This document shows positions 1 through 8,919 of a stretch of 64,000 bases of DNA, in pieces. The position numbers and the translations under genes are program-made. Source of the stretch: Pedobacter kyungheensis (GTDB lineage: Bacteria; Bacteroidota; Bacteroidia; Sphingobacteriales; Sphingobacteriaceae); contig NZ_JSYN01000028.1 in the NCBI RefSeq assembly GCF_000812965.1, positions 1 through 64,000 on the forward strand, given 5' to 3'. The notes beneath the pieces are model-generated. The model did not search any database. It was not told where the DNA came from and was given only the letters and a program-made list of their open reading frames with translations. The number at the start of each line of letters is the position of its first letter. Within the stretch, counting starts at the first letter, position 1.

Positions 1-467
1 CCATAATAATAGGCCCTCAATGCCTGAATTTCTATTTAAGCCCGAAGCATAGCAAAGTCAAAGGACCGTATCCCTAAATAGGTCTTCACACCTAGGATTG
101 CAGTTGGATCACCTCTGAATTGCGATATCTTTAAATATAAAACAAACCTAATGGATTGTAAGGGTTTAGTGCCGGTTTTTAACTGGTGCCGGAGCGCAGC
201 GCAGCCCTGAAAAGCCCGACCCTTTCCCGATTTTTCATCGGTAAAGGGTAACGCCCAAATTAGTTAGCAGTTGGCAATGCACTAAAACTGTATGAGCGTC
301 AGGTTGCTTCATCGTATTCTGTAATGCTGCCTTAACAACGCGACATTTTTTCAGTATAAAACACTAAAAATCAGCAATTTAGTCATTAAAAATAATTCCA
401 TACCGACAAAATTTCCGATTCTGAAAATCAAAATGGCTATGGCATTTGTTTTGACCTTAAAGGGAAT
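1..467. other. Gene-free stretch upstream of clpB
   Basis: No convincing gene is seen on either strand. The stretch from about 160 to 260 is GC-rich relative to its surroundings and can fold (see hairpin at 219-249). The last 100 bases are AT-rich and should hold the clpB promoter, but I cannot pick out a clear TAnnTTTG element. No CIRCE-type heat-shock inverted repeat (TTAGCACTC...GAGTGCTAA) is present. Confidence 0.6.
219..249. repeat. Imperfect hairpin in clpB upstream region
   Basis: The arms ACCCTTT (219-225) and AAAGGGT (243-249) pair perfectly. After one mismatch, CCGAT (227-231) pairs with ATCGG (237-241) around a five-base loop. There is no T-run, so it is not a simple intrinsic terminator. 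It may be part of a dispersed intergenic element; that is inference. Confidence 0.5.
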
Positions 468-3068
468 ATGAACTTCAACAATTTTACCATAAAAGCCCAG
501 GAAGCAGTTCAACAGGCTTCTGCAATAGCCCAGGGCAACCAGCAACAGGCTATTGAAACAGCACACCTGCTTAAAGGTTTGCTTACTGTTGATGAAAACG
601 TAGTTTCTTATGTATTAAAGAAGCTTAACGTTAACCTGAATACCTTAAATCAAAACCTTGATGCGGAGATTGCCAAATTCCCGAAAGTGAGCGGAAGCAA
701 TGTCTATCTGTCATCAAATGCCAATAGCGCTTTACAGAAAGCACAAACCTTTTTAAAAGAATTTAAAGACGAATTTGTTTCGGTTGAGCACTTATTATTG
801 GGCATTTTAGCTGTAAACGATTCTGTTTCGAAATTATTAAAAGAACAGGGCGTTAACGAAAAAGACCTTAAAAAAGCCATTATCGAGTTGCGTGGCGATA
901 ACCGCGTGACCGATCAAAATGCCGAAGCCACTTATCAGGCTTTGAGTAAATATGCCCGGAATTTAAACGAATATGCCGAGAGTGGAAAACTGGATCCGGT
1001 AATTGGCCGTGATGAAGAAATCCGCCGGGTGATTCAGATTTTATCGCGCCGGACCAAAAACAACCCGATTTTAATCGGTGAGCCTGGTGTGGGTAAAACG
1101 GCGATTGCCGAAGGTATTGCTTTCAGGATTATAAAAGGAGATGTACCCGAAAACCTGAAAAGCAAAACCGTGTATTCGCTGGATATGGGTGCTTTAATTG
1201 CCGGTGCAAAATATAAAGGCGAGTTTGAAGAACGCCTGAAAGCCGTTGTTAAAGAAGTTACCCAAAGTGATGGCGATATCATCCTGTTTATTGATGAGAT
1301 CCATACGCTGGTTGGTGCGGGTGGTGGCGAAGGTGCTATGGATGCCGCAAACATTTTAAAACCGGCTTTGGCTCGTGGCGAATTAAGGGCCATAGGTGCA
1401 ACTACTTTGGATGAATACCAGAAATACCTGGAGAAAGATAAAGCTCTTGAACGCCGTTTCCAAAAGGTAATGGTTGAGGAGCCTGATACCCAGGATGCCA
1501 TTTCGATCCTCCGTGGATTGAAAGAACGTTACGAAACCCACCACAAAGTGCGGATTAAAGACGAAGCCATTATTGCTGCCGTAGAAATGAGTCAAAGGTA
1601 TATTGCCGACCGTTTCTTACCCGATAAAGCTATCGATTTAATGGACGAGGCTGCTTCTAAGCTTCGCATGGAAATGGATAGCGTACCCGAAAATGTGGAT
1701 GCGCTAGAACGCGAAATTATGCGTCTGGAGATTGAACGCGAAGCCATTAAACGTGAAAAAGACGATAGAAAAGTTAAAGAGCTATCAGAAGAAATTGCCA
1801 ACTTATCGGCCGAACGCGATGAGTTTAAAGCCAAATGGCAAGGAGAAAAAGATTTAGTTGATGCGGTAAACAATCAGATTGAGCAGATTGAACACTATAA
1901 ATTGGAAGCCGAGCAGGCCGAACGTGCCGGAGATTATGGTAAAGTTGCCGAAATCCGTTACGGAAAAATTAAAGAAGCACAAGATAAGGTTGAACAGTTA
2001 AAAGCCGATTTAGAAAGCCAGCAAAGTGACAGCCGCATGTTGAAAGAAGAAGTTACAGCTGATGACATTGCAGGTGTAGTTGGCCGCTGGACAGGCATTC
2101 CGGTTACTAAACTGATTGCCAGCGAACGCGAAAAACTGCTGAATTTAGAAAATGAGCTGCATCAGCGTGTGGCTGGTCAAGACGAAGCTATTGAAGCCAT
2201 TTCTGATGCAATCCGCCGCTCGCGTGCCGGTTTGCAGGATAAACGTAAGCCAATTGGTTCATTCATATTTCTAGGTACTACCGGTGTGGGTAAAACCGAA
2301 TTGGCCAAAGCGTTGGCTGAGTTTTTATTTAACGATGAAAATGCTTTGACCCGTATTGACATGAGTGAATACCAGGAACGCCACGCGGTTTCGCGTTTAA
2401 TTGGTGCGCCTCCGGGATATGTAGGTTACGATGAGGGCGGACAACTGACTGAAGCTGTAAGGCGGAAACCTTACTCGGTAGTATTGCTTGATGAGATTGA
2501 AAAAGCGCACCCTGATGTGTTTAACATCCTGTTGCAGGTACTGGATGATGGCCGTTTAACTGATAATAAAGGCAGGACGGTAAACTTTAAAAATACCATC
2601 ATCATCATGACCTCTAATATTGGTGCACACTTGATTCAGGATAATTTCAAAAACTTAAGTGATGAAAACCGTGATGAAGTGATTGCCAAAACCAAAAATG
2701 AGTTGTTTGAAGTGTTGAAACAAACCATTCGTCCGGAGTTTTTAAACCGTATTGATGAGTTGATTATGTTTACCCCGTTGAACCGCAGCGAAATCAGGAA
2801 TATTGTAAGCCTGCAGTTTAAACAGGTGCAACATACCCTGGCCGAGATGGGCATTGAAATGGAAGCGAGCGACGAAGCTTTAGATTGGTTGGCGCAACTG
2901 GGCTACGACCCGCAGTTTGGGGCAAGACCACTGAAAAGGGTTATTCAGAAAAGAATCTTAAACGAGCTGTCGAAAGAGATATTGGCGGGCAAGGTAGATA
3001 AAGACAGTAAAATTAAGTTAGATATGTTCGATCATAATTTTGTGTTCCTGAACCAAAAGGCAGATTAA
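468..3068 (+). CDS. clpB: ATP-dependent chaperone ClpB
   Basis: Cytoplasmic AAA+ disaggregase that works with DnaK/DnaJ/GrpE to pull proteins out of aggregates through a hexameric pore. The 866-residue length is normal. Domains in order: N-terminal Clp repeat domain (about 1-145), first AAA+ module with Walker A GEPGVGKT at 204-211 and Walker B ILFIDEIH, coiled-coil middle domain (about 400-530, charged E/K/R heptads), second AAA+ module with Walker A GTTGVGKT at 603-610 and [11 protein letters not shown], then the small C-terminal domain. The coiled-coil middle domain separates ClpB from ClpA/ClpC. ATG start follows a purine-rich AAAGGGA. The gene stands alone and ends at a strong terminator 15 bases after the stop. 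Confidence 0.98.
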   Translation: MNFNNFTIKAQEAVQQASAIAQGNQQQAIETAHLLKGLLTVDENVVSYVLKKLNVNLNTLNQNLDAEIAKFPKVSGSNVYLSSNANSALQKAQTFLKEFKDEFVSVEHLLLGILAVNDSVSKLLKEQGVNEKDLKKAIIELRGDNRVTDQNAEATYQALSKYARNLNEYAESGKLDPVIGRDEEIRRVIQILSRRTKNNPILIGEPGVGKTAIAEGIAFRIIKGDVPENLKSKTVYSLDMGALIAGAKYKGEFEERLKAVVKEVTQSDGDIILFIDEIHTLVGAGGGEGAMDAANILKPALARGELRAIGATTLDEYQKYLEKDKALERRFQKVMVEEPDTQDAISILRGLKERYETHHKVRIKDEAIIAAVEMSQRYIADRFLPDKAIDLMDEAASKLRMEMDSVPENVDALEREIMRLEIEREAIKREKDDRKVKELSEEIANLSAERDEFKAKWQGEKDLVDAVNNQIEQIEHYKLEAEQAERAGDYGKVAEIRYGKIKEAQDKVEQLKADLESQQSDSRMLKEEVTADDIAGVVGRWTGIPVTKLIASEREKLLNLENELHQRVAGQDEAIEAISDAIRRSRAGLQDKRKPIGSFIFLGTTGVGKTELAKALAEFLFNDENALTRIDMSEYQERHAVSRLIGAPPGYVGYDEGGQLTEAVRRKPYSVVLLDEIEKAHPDVFNILLQVLDDGRLTDNKGRTVNFKNTIIIMTSNIGAHLIQDNFKNLSDENRDEVIAKTKNELFEVLKQTIRPEFLNRIDELIMFTPLNRSEIRNIVSLQFKQVQHTLAEMGIEMEASDEALDWLAQLGYDPQFGARPLKRVIQKRILNELSKEILAGKVDKDSKIKLDMFDHNFVFLNQKAD

Positions 3069-3080
3069 AACATAGTAATC

Positions 3081-3116
3081 AAAATCCCATAGATTAACTT
3101 CTATGGGATTTTTTTA
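3081..3116 (+). terminator. Intrinsic terminator after clpB
   Basis: AAATCCCATAGA pairs with TCTATGGGATTT around a short loop and is followed by a T-run. It lies 13 bases after the clpB stop codon. Confidence 0.9.
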
Positions 3117-3614
3117 TTTAAGATATAAGTTATTTAAAAATAAAAAGCACTCATCTCATTTAGATAAAATTCTCCTTTTGAGCTACGCTTCGTCATTATT
3201 GACAATACTTTAGATCACCCATAAATTAATGGCTCATGCATTTCCAACCAGCAAGGCCAAAGCACTGTTTCTCCGTTTTACTTTAATCCGGCCTAATAAA
3301 TTTTTCGGACTTTACTGCCTCCTCCGTCGCACCGACTTCGAAAGAAAAATTTTCAGCCGGCATTTTTTGTTTCTTTTTGATGCCAAAAAGAAAGAGCCCT
3401 TCGGCGGCGGCAAGCCGAGGCAAGGATGAGCGGGTAGGCAAAATAATCAATTGCAGAATTCATTGATTTTTATGCAATGACTTTAAATAGAAGTAACGAT
3501 TGCGTAATATACCCAGGTTAAAAATGTTCATTAAAGTAACTAACATGATAGTTTCATTTCTTGCTTTTTGTTTCAATAATGATTATTATTGATTACACAC
3601 AAAAACACAACATA
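3117..3614. other. Gene-free stretch with a hairpin-bearing repeat-like segment
   Basis: A short open frame at 3229-3429 has a composition unlike a protein and no recognisable domain, so I do not call it. The segment about 3225-3440 is denser in G+C than its flanks, contains a perfect hairpin at 3370-3393 and ends in a GC-rich run with CGGC/GCCG pairing. It resembles dispersed intergenic elements of Sphingobacteriaceae; that is recollection, not a search result. Confidence 0.45.
3370..3393. repeat. Perfect 10-bp-stem hairpin
   Basis: TTTCTTTTTG (3370-3379) and CAAAAAGAAA (3384-3393) are exact reverse complements around a four-base loop. No gene ends nearby, so a terminator role is unlikely; more likely part of a dispersed palindromic repeat. 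Confidence 0.6.
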
Positions 3615-4268
3615 ATGAAACCTAAATTAATCATCATGGCGCTGCTATGCGCCGTCAGTTGGCGCTGTTATGCCCAAACTGAAAAGGGAACAGGCTTTGC
3701 CGGCCTCAGCGTAAGCTTTGGCACTTCTAAACAAAACAGTTCGGCCCCAAGCCTCAACACCTTTACCGTAACTCCACGAGGAGGTTATTTTTTAGCCAAT
3801 AACCTGGCTATTGGCCTCGAGCTCCCTTTAAACCTTTCCAAATTACGTGGCGAAAGCTACATTTCATGGGATGAAGAAGATGGCCGCTACGAAGACCGTT
3901 ATGGCCCGAAAGAATTTAGCTTTGGCTTTTCTCCTTTTCTGCGCAAATATGTAGATGTAAAAGATCATTTTAAGTTCTTTATGCAGGCCAATCTGTTGCT
4001 TCAGGTTAACACTTTTAACCGGATTGATGAGGAAGGCTATTTAATTAAGACCGATGCCAAGGTAAAAGGATATGGGGCTAGCTTAAGTCCGGGCTTTACT
4101 TATTCCCTATCCAACCACACCACGCTCGAGTTTTCGTTTCCGATTGTAACGTTCTTTCATCAGAATTACTATGCTTCCGAATCGCTGTACAATTACGATA
4201 AGACCAATAACCTGAGACTGGCCTTACAGAACTTCACCCCTACATTTACCGTAAATTATCACTTTTAA
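3615..4268 (+). CDS. Secreted outer-membrane beta-barrel protein
   Basis: Predicted 217-residue outer-membrane barrel of the OMP_b-brl type. The Sec signal peptide is MKPKLIIMALLCAVSWRCYA with Q at +1, typical for this phylum. The mature part alternates aromatic and polar residues in strand-like stretches (FSFGFSPFLRKY, FKFFMQANLLLQV, LSPGFTYSL) and ends in YHF, a C-terminal aromatic as recognised by the BAM machinery. I chose the ATG at 3615 because it places the signal peptide at the N terminus; a longer reading from 3561 would put 18 unlikely residues ahead of it. The next gene starts 9 bases after the stop, so the two are probably one operon. Ligand unknown. Confidence 0.85.
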   Translation: MKPKLIIMALLCAVSWRCYAQTEKGTGFAGLSVSFGTSKQNSSAPSLNTFTVTPRGGYFLANNLAIGLELPLNLSKLRGESYISWDEEDGRYEDRYGPKEFSFGFSPFLRKYVDVKDHFKFFMQANLLLQVNTFNRIDEEGYLIKTDAKVKGYGASLSPGFTYSLSNHTTLEFSFPIVTFFHQNYYASESLYNYDKTNNLRLALQNFTPTFTVNYHF

Positions 4269-4277
4269 CGCTTCATT

Positions 4278-4898
4278 ATGAAAAACATATCGAACCCTAC
4301 CATAAATGGCTTAAAAATATTAAGCTGCTTGTTTTTAACTGTCCTTACTATAAACACAAAGGCACAGGAGGTAAAATATTTTAAAAGTATTTTTCCGGAA
4401 GAGGACGGAAAGGTTAAATCAATTGGCAATACCCAATTCGAATACTATCGCAGTATCTTTCCGGAGGAAAATGGCAAAATTAAATCCATTGGCGATACCA
4501 AATTTGAGTACAACCGAAGTATTTTCCCTGAAGAGAATGGAAAATTAAAATCTGTTGGCAACAAAACCGTAACCTATTACAGAAGTATTTTCCCGGAAGA
4601 AAACGGAAAGATCAAATCGATTGGTGATATTGAATTTACCTATTACAGAAGTATTTTCGACGAAGAAAATGGTAAAGTAAAATCAATAGGCAATACCAAA
4701 GTAGAATACTACAGAAGCATTTTTCCGGAAGAAAATGGTAAAATCAAATCTATTGGCGGAGCTCAGATCGAGTATCACCGCAGTATTTTTCCTGAAGAAA
4801 ATGGTAAACTCAAATCCATTTCAGGCCAAACCGGCAGTAATTTTATCTCCTCGCCTATTGAGCTCTATCAGTTTATTATGCAAGAGAATGCTAAATAA
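4278..4898 (+). CDS. Secreted protein of seven 22-residue repeats
   Basis: 206 residues. Signal peptide about 1-29 ending TKA, Q at +1. Residues 35-188 are seven head-to-tail copies of a 22-residue unit with consensus YRSIFPEENGKIKSIGDTKF plus EY; the acidic-Asn-Gly turn (EENGK) and the SIG turn are invariant or nearly so. An 18-residue non-repeat tail follows (ending QFIMQENAK). I do not recognise the family. The short period, regular turns and alternating hydrophobic positions suggest a beta-solenoid or stacked-hairpin fold, but that is inference. It lies 9 bases after the upstream barrel gene, so the two may act together at the envelope. Confidence 0.8.
   Translation: MKNISNPTINGLKILSCLFLTVLTINTKAQEVKYFKSIFPEEDGKVKSIGNTQFEYYRSIFPEENGKIKSIGDTKFEYNRSIFPEENGKLKSVGNKTVTYYRSIFPEENGKIKSIGDIEFTYYRSIFDEENGKVKSIGNTKVEYYRSIFPEENGKIKSIGGAQIEYHRSIFPEENGKLKSISGQTGSNFISSPIELYQFIMQENAK
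4380..4841 (+). repeat. Seven tandem 66-bp coding repeats
   Basis: These encode the seven 22-residue units of the preceding gene. Copies differ mostly at third codon positions while the protein stays nearly constant, which points to selection on the protein rather than very recent DNA amplification. Confidence 0.85.
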
Positions 4899-4914
4899 TC
4901 ATAAAAACAAACTC

Positions 4915-4950
4915 AATATCCGGTATTCAGTTCGACCGGATATTTTTATT
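4915..4950 (+). terminator. Intrinsic terminator of the two-gene barrel/repeat operon
   Basis: AATATCCGGT (4915-4924) pairs exactly with ACCGGATATT (4935-4944) around a ten-base loop, followed by a T-rich tail. Confidence 0.88.
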
Positions 4951-5040
4951 TTCTGATTATCAATCGCTTAACAATTATTTAACTAAAAAATTAGTTTTAT
5001 ATCATTTTTTTAGTTTATAATTGAATACACAAAAACACAA

Positions 5041-5697
5041 ATGAAAATGAAAAAACAATTATTACTTGCTGCTATGGCAGTTGGAATGTCGCTGTCTGCG
5101 TTTTCCCAAACAAAAGGTACAAATGCGCTAAGCTTTGGTGTAAACACTTACACAAACAAAAGCAAGGATAACAGCTACCAGGGAATCAATTACGAGAACA
5201 AAACTCAAAACAATACTTTTACACTGGGCTATGGCTATTTCTTTAAAGATAATAGCAAATTTGGATTGGATTTAACCTATGGGCTCAATAAATATAGTAA
5301 TACCAACAATTCTGAGCAACAACAAAAAAGCTATGGCGGAAATTTAAACTATCAACATTACTTCCCTATAGTAAAAACACTTTTCGCCTATGCAGGCGGT
5401 AGAGCTGGTTACACCCATAGTAAGACAGAAAACTCAAACACAAATCCATCTTATCCACAGACTAGCACCAATATTGGGAATCAATATAATGTTGGTGCTT
5501 ATGGCGGCATTACCTGGTTTATATCTAAAAGGTTTGCCTTAGAAACTTCTTTATTGAGTGCAGATTTTAGTTATAGCAAAACAAAGCAAACAGAATCAAC
5601 AAATCAAAGTTACTACTCAAACGAAAACACAAATTTCAATTTAAATACACAAGGCTTTATCAATAACCTTGGCTTTAAGATTTATATCCTATTTTAA
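5041..5697 (+). CDS. Outer-membrane beta-barrel protein
   Basis: 218 residues; signal peptide MKMKKQLLLAAMAVGMSLSAFS with Q at +1. The mature sequence is rich in Asn, Thr, Ser and Tyr with repeating strand-like patterns (FTLGYGYFFKDN, AYAGGRAGYTHS, YGGITWFISKRF) and ends in IYILF, an aromatic C terminus as in BAM substrates. Fits the porin-family/OMP_b-brl group, probably an eight-stranded barrel. Start could also be the second Met, two residues in; the signal peptide works either way. It is transcribed alone between two terminators. Specific function unknown. Confidence 0.82.
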   Translation: MKMKKQLLLAAMAVGMSLSAFSQTKGTNALSFGVNTYTNKSKDNSYQGINYENKTQNNTFTLGYGYFFKDNSKFGLDLTYGLNKYSNTNNSEQQQKSYGGNLNYQHYFPIVKTLFAYAGGRAGYTHSKTENSNTNPSYPQTSTNIGNQYNVGAYGGITWFISKRFALETSLLSADFSYSKTKQTESTNQSYYSNENTNFNLNTQGFINNLGFKIYILF

Positions 5698-5720
5698 CCT
5701 CAAAATCTCAATCAAAACAA

Positions 5721-5750
5721 AAAATCCCATCAGTGATGGGATTTTTTTGT
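5721..5750. terminator. Bidirectional terminator between convergent genes
   Basis: AAAATCCCAT (5721-5730) and ATGGGATTTT (5736-5745) pair around a short loop, with T-runs on both strands. It serves the barrel gene on the plus strand and the MFS gene on the minus strand. Confidence 0.85.
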
Positions 5751-5751
5751 T

Positions 5752-6954
5752 TTATTTCTTTTTGGTTTCGATATTAGGAAGGAAACCGGTGAGCAAACCG
5801 ATCAATGGCAAAAATGCACACACATTAAATACATATTCAATACTGGTAGAATCGGCCAGTTTACCTAAAAGCGCCGACCCTATCCCACCCATACCAAAGG
5901 CAAAGCCAAAAAACAAACCGGCTACCAGGCCAACTTTACCCGGAATAAGCTCTTGCGCATATACCAGTATAGCCGAAAATGCCGAAGCTAAAATCATCCC
6001 AATGGGTACAATTAAAACGCCTATCCAGAACAAGCTGGCATAAGGTAACAATAAAGCAAAGGGCGCAGTTCCTAAAATAGAAGCCCAGATTACATATTTC
6101 CGGCCTATTTTATCGCCAATTGGTCCGCCCAATAAGGTTCCGGCAGCTACCGAAAATAAAAATACAAACAGGTAAACCTGCGAAGTTTGTACCGAAACAT
6201 GGAATTTATCAATTAAATAAAAGGTAAAATAATTGGTTAAACTGGCCATGTAAAAGTATTTAGAGAAAATCAACAGCAATAAAATACATACCGAAAAGAT
6301 AACCTTGGTTCTCGAAAACTGATTAACAACGGTCTGAATATTAACTTTTTTACTTCTTGAAAGCATAAAACCTTTATACCAGTTGCCTACATAAGTTAAT
6401 ATGATGATGGCTAAAAGGGCAATAACTGAAAACCAAACTACACTAAACTGTCCATAAGGTACAATAATCCAGGCCGCCAACAATGGACCTAAAGAGCTGC
6501 CTGCATTGCCACCTAACTGAAAAACAGATTGTGCCAGGCCTCTCTTCCCTCCTGATGCGGCATGCGCCATACGCGAAGCTTCAGGATGAAAAATAGAAGA
6601 ACCAATACCGATAAAACAAACCGATAACAAGATGGTATAAAAGTGCGTGGATTGCGAAAGCGACACCAAACCAATTAGCGTAAAGCCCATACCAACGGCA
6701 AGCGAATAAGGTTGTGGTTTTTTATCGGTATACAAGCCCACAAAAGGTTGCAGTAAAGAAGCCGCCAGCTGAAATGTTAGTGTAATGAGTCCAATTTGCG
6801 AGAAACTAAGCTGATAGCTGGTTTTAATGATGGGGTAAATTGCCGGAATGAGCGACTGAATGGTATCATTTAAAAGGTGCGAGAAACTTAAAGCAAACAG
6901 GATCGGAAAAACAGTTTTTTCAATAATGGCTGTGGTAGAGGTATTTTCGGTCAT
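5752..6954 (-). CDS. fsr: MFS transporter, fosmidomycin-resistance (Fsr) type
   Basis: 400-residue major-facilitator exporter of the inner membrane with about 12 hydrophobic segments. The segment GIGSSIFHPEASRMAH (about residues 116-131), followed by GLAQSVFQLGGNAGSSLGP, is characteristic of the Fsr subfamily, which exports fosmidomycin and possibly other compounds; the natural substrate here is unknown. ATG start at 6954 lies about 20 bases downstream of a TATTTTTG promoter element. The gene is convergent with the upstream barrel gene and divergent from the astacin gene. Confidence 0.85.
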   Translation of the reverse strand: MTENTSTTAIIEKTVFPILFALSFSHLLNDTIQSLIPAIYPIIKTSYQLSFSQIGLITLTFQLAASLLQPFVGLYTDKKPQPYSLAVGMGFTLIGLVSLSQSTHFYTILLSVCFIGIGSSIFHPEASRMAHAASGGKRGLAQSVFQLGGNAGSSLGPLLAAWIIVPYGQFSVVWFSVIALLAIIILTYVGNWYKGFMLSRSKKVNIQTVVNQFSRTKVIFSVCILLLLIFSKYFYMASLTNYFTFYLIDKFHVSVQTSQVYLFVFLFSVAAGTLLGGPIGDKIGRKYVIWASILGTAPFALLLPYASLFWIGVLIVPIGMILASAFSAILVYAQELIPGKVGLVAGLFFGFAFGMGGIGSALLGKLADSTSIEYVFNVCAFLPLIGLLTGFLPNIETKKK

Positions 6955-6974
6955 AGCAAAATGTTATTATGCGC

Positions 6975-6982
6975 CAAAAATA
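6975..6982 (-). promoter_or_regulatory. Candidate -7 element TATTTTTG for the Fsr-type gene
   Basis: On the minus strand this is an exact match to the Bacteroidota -7 consensus TAnnTTTG. Transcription would start about 14 bases before the ATG. I see no clear TTTG at the -33 position. Confidence 0.5.
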
Positions 6983-7219
6983 AGGATTATATTTTTATAC
7001 CATGTTTCACTGAATCAGACACTTGCCCTTTACAAATTTGAATAGGGAAATTTAAATACATCAAAGTAAATATTAAAATACAACTATATTTGGTTAAAAT
7101 ACTACTAAACGGCCGCATATTTTCTATATAATTTCGAAATAGCCTTTAACTTTAAAAACATAATAAACTATATACCAACGCACTACCATCATTTTATAAC
7201 CAAATACAACCTAAACCTT

Positions 7220-8521
7220 ATGAAAACAAACAAAATTAAGATCAGGCTGGCGTTATGCCTGGCCACTGGTATTATGCTTACCATTTTTAGCTGTAAGAAA
7301 GTAAATGAAACAAATTCCGTTCCCGATAAAAGCCGTCCGGATCAAACCTATACTTTTACTATAGATGGGAACAAAATCATCATCAAGGAAATTAACGGGA
7401 TATACTATTTTGCTGATGATATTACACTTAGCCCACAGCAATTTAACCTCTTAAAAGCAAACAGCAATAAATCGTTATCGACTACCGAAAGGGGGCTGAT
7501 TATCAACAACCTGGTAAAAAGATGGACCAACGGAATTGTTTACTATGACCTTACCGGCCTGGGTGCAGATACTTCTTGGACATTAAAAGCTATGCAGAAC
7601 ATTTCGAGGGTATCGCCAGTTGTTTTTATCAAGAGAACAAATCAGGCCAATTACATCAATTTTGTAAAAGGTAGTGGAAACAGCTCATCAGTGGGCATGG
7701 TTGGCGGTGCCCAAAACCTCAATATATACAATTACAATTATCCGGGTATATTGATGCACGAAATATTCCATGCGCTGGGTATAAACCACGAACAGTGCCG
7801 GCCCGATCGCGACAGCTATGCTATTTTTTACCCTGAAAATGTTCCTGACGATAAAGAGTTTAATTTCAATAAACTATCGGCCAGTAGCAATACTACAGTT
7901 GGTTCATTCGATTTCGAATCGATTATGATGTATGAGCCTTATGCTTTCTCCAACACTGGCCAGCCCAGCATAACCAAACTGGATGGTTCGACTTATCAAT
8001 CCAGTTACCCCACAAGTAATTTAACTCCCAGCGATATTGCTGCAGTGAACCAGATGTACAGTGGTTTTACCTATGTAGGCTTACCTGCCAATACCAATTA
8101 TGAAATTGCAACGGCCCTTGACAACAATAAACTCCTTAACGTATCGGGTGGCTCGTCAAGTGATGGTGCGCAAATCATTCTTTATACTGACGGTAATTCG
8201 AACAATGCGCGGTGGAGTGTAAGCAAAAATGCAGAGGGTTATTACCAGCTATCGCCTTTAAATGCGCCTGGTAAAGTACTTACCGTAGTAGGTGCCGCTA
8301 TTGCCAACGGTACTAAACTCGAAATAAGAACCAATAGCAATGCCACCGCCCAGCAATTTAACATTATTCCGGTAGAAGGCGGTTATTATACGCTATCACC
8401 ACGCAATGTGCCTTCAAAAAATGTTGATGTACCAGGTAGCAATACAGCCAACAGTACTTTACTTAACATCTGGTCGGAAGGCGGTGGAAATAACCAGAAA
8501 TTTAAATTCAACACTTTTTAA
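7220..8521 (+). CDS. Astacin-type (M12A) metalloprotease lipoprotein with C-terminal ricin domain
   Basis: 433 residues. Lipoprotein signal ending IFSC, then a spacer. The zinc motif HEIFHALGINHEQCRPDRD starts at His180 and matches the astacin signature HExxHxxGxxHExxRxDRD; the Met-turn SIMMYEP lies at 234-240. The astacin catalytic domain spans about 95-285. From about 293 to the end is a ricin-type beta-trefoil (repeated blocks around NARWSV, AQQFNI and NNQKFKF), usually carbohydrate binding. The expected role is a cell-surface endopeptidase tethered to, or recognising, a glycan or glycoprotein. Flanked by the divergent Fsr-type gene and a downstream terminator, so monocistronic. Confidence 0.92.
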   Translation: MKTNKIKIRLALCLATGIMLTIFSCKKVNETNSVPDKSRPDQTYTFTIDGNKIIIKEINGIYYFADDITLSPQQFNLLKANSNKSLSTTERGLIINNLVKRWTNGIVYYDLTGLGADTSWTLKAMQNISRVSPVVFIKRTNQANYINFVKGSGNSSSVGMVGGAQNLNIYNYNYPGILMHEIFHALGINHEQCRPDRDSYAIFYPENVPDDKEFNFNKLSASSNTTVGSFDFESIMMYEPYAFSNTGQPSITKLDGSTYQSSYPTSNLTPSDIAAVNQMYSGFTYVGLPANTNYEIATALDNNKLLNVSGGSSSDGAQIILYTDGNSNNARWSVSKNAEGYYQLSPLNAPGKVLTVVGAAIANGTKLEIRTNSNATAQQFNIIPVEGGYYTLSPRNVPSKNVDVPGSNTANSTLLNIWSEGGGNNQKFKFNTF

Positions 8522-8545
8522 TTTAATCAAATCCTAAAATGATGG

Positions 8546-8581
8546 AAAAAGCAAACGGGTGGGTATCCGTTTGCTTTTTTT
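8546..8581 (+). terminator. Intrinsic terminator after the astacin gene
   Basis: AAAAGCAAACGG pairs with CCGTTTGCTTTT around an eight-base loop, followed by a T-run. Confidence 0.9.
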
Positions 8582-8706
8582 CATTTAAGCCCACCTCTCC
8601 TGCTCAACTGCCAGATGAATTAAAAAAACTGCCAGATTGTACCATTTAAAAGTCTGACATTTATACAAAAAAAGTCAGATTGTCAATTTGTCATAGCCAA
8701 AAAATT

Positions 8707-8722
8707 AATCAATCGATTGATT
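8707..8722. promoter_or_regulatory. Perfect 16-bp palindrome AATCAATCGATTGATT
   Basis: An exact palindrome about 120 bases upstream of the sigma-54-like element. It could be an operator or activator site for the barrel gene; no factor can be named. Confidence 0.35.
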
Positions 8723-8827
8723 TTTAGTCACACGAAAATAATATTGAGTTAACACTAAACTTACATCTAACTATAAATTAAGGGGTTGACATAAAACTGA
8801 TTTTTTGATGACTTAAAGGAAGTTTTT

Positions 8828-8843
8828 TGGCACAAGTGTTGAC
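8828..8843 (+). promoter_or_regulatory. Sigma-54 (RpoN)-like promoter
   Basis: TGGCAC at 8828-8833, a five-base spacer, then TTGAC at 8839-8843. The RpoN consensus is TGGCAC-N5-TTGC(A/T), so the -24 box and spacing match and the -12 box differs at its C. Expected transcription start is near 8855, about 65 bases before the ATG of the barrel gene. Confidence 0.5.
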
Positions 8844-8919
8844 TTTTAGGCAAATATAGTCAGACATTAAAATAGTAAAACTGGCTATATTTTTAACACA
8901 AAATATAATTAATAAAACA

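Larger units (their letters stand above)
8582..8919. other. Long upstream regulatory region of a barrel gene
   Basis: No gene is seen. The region contains repeated short words (GCCAGAT, GTCAGATTGTC), a 16-bp palindrome at 8707-8722 and a sigma-54-like element at 8828-8843. The length and density of sites suggest regulated expression of the outer-membrane gene that follows; this is inference. Confidence 0.5.

Noticed and set aside
103-115. GTTGGATCACCTC resembles the 3' end of 16S rRNA
   Set aside because: The preceding helix-45 sequence and the rest of the gene are absent, and Bacteroidota 16S usually ends GGAACACCTCC; a chance match.
3229-3429. 66-codon open frame on the plus strand
   Set aside because: No domain, odd composition, lies in a hairpin-bearing repeat-like segment.
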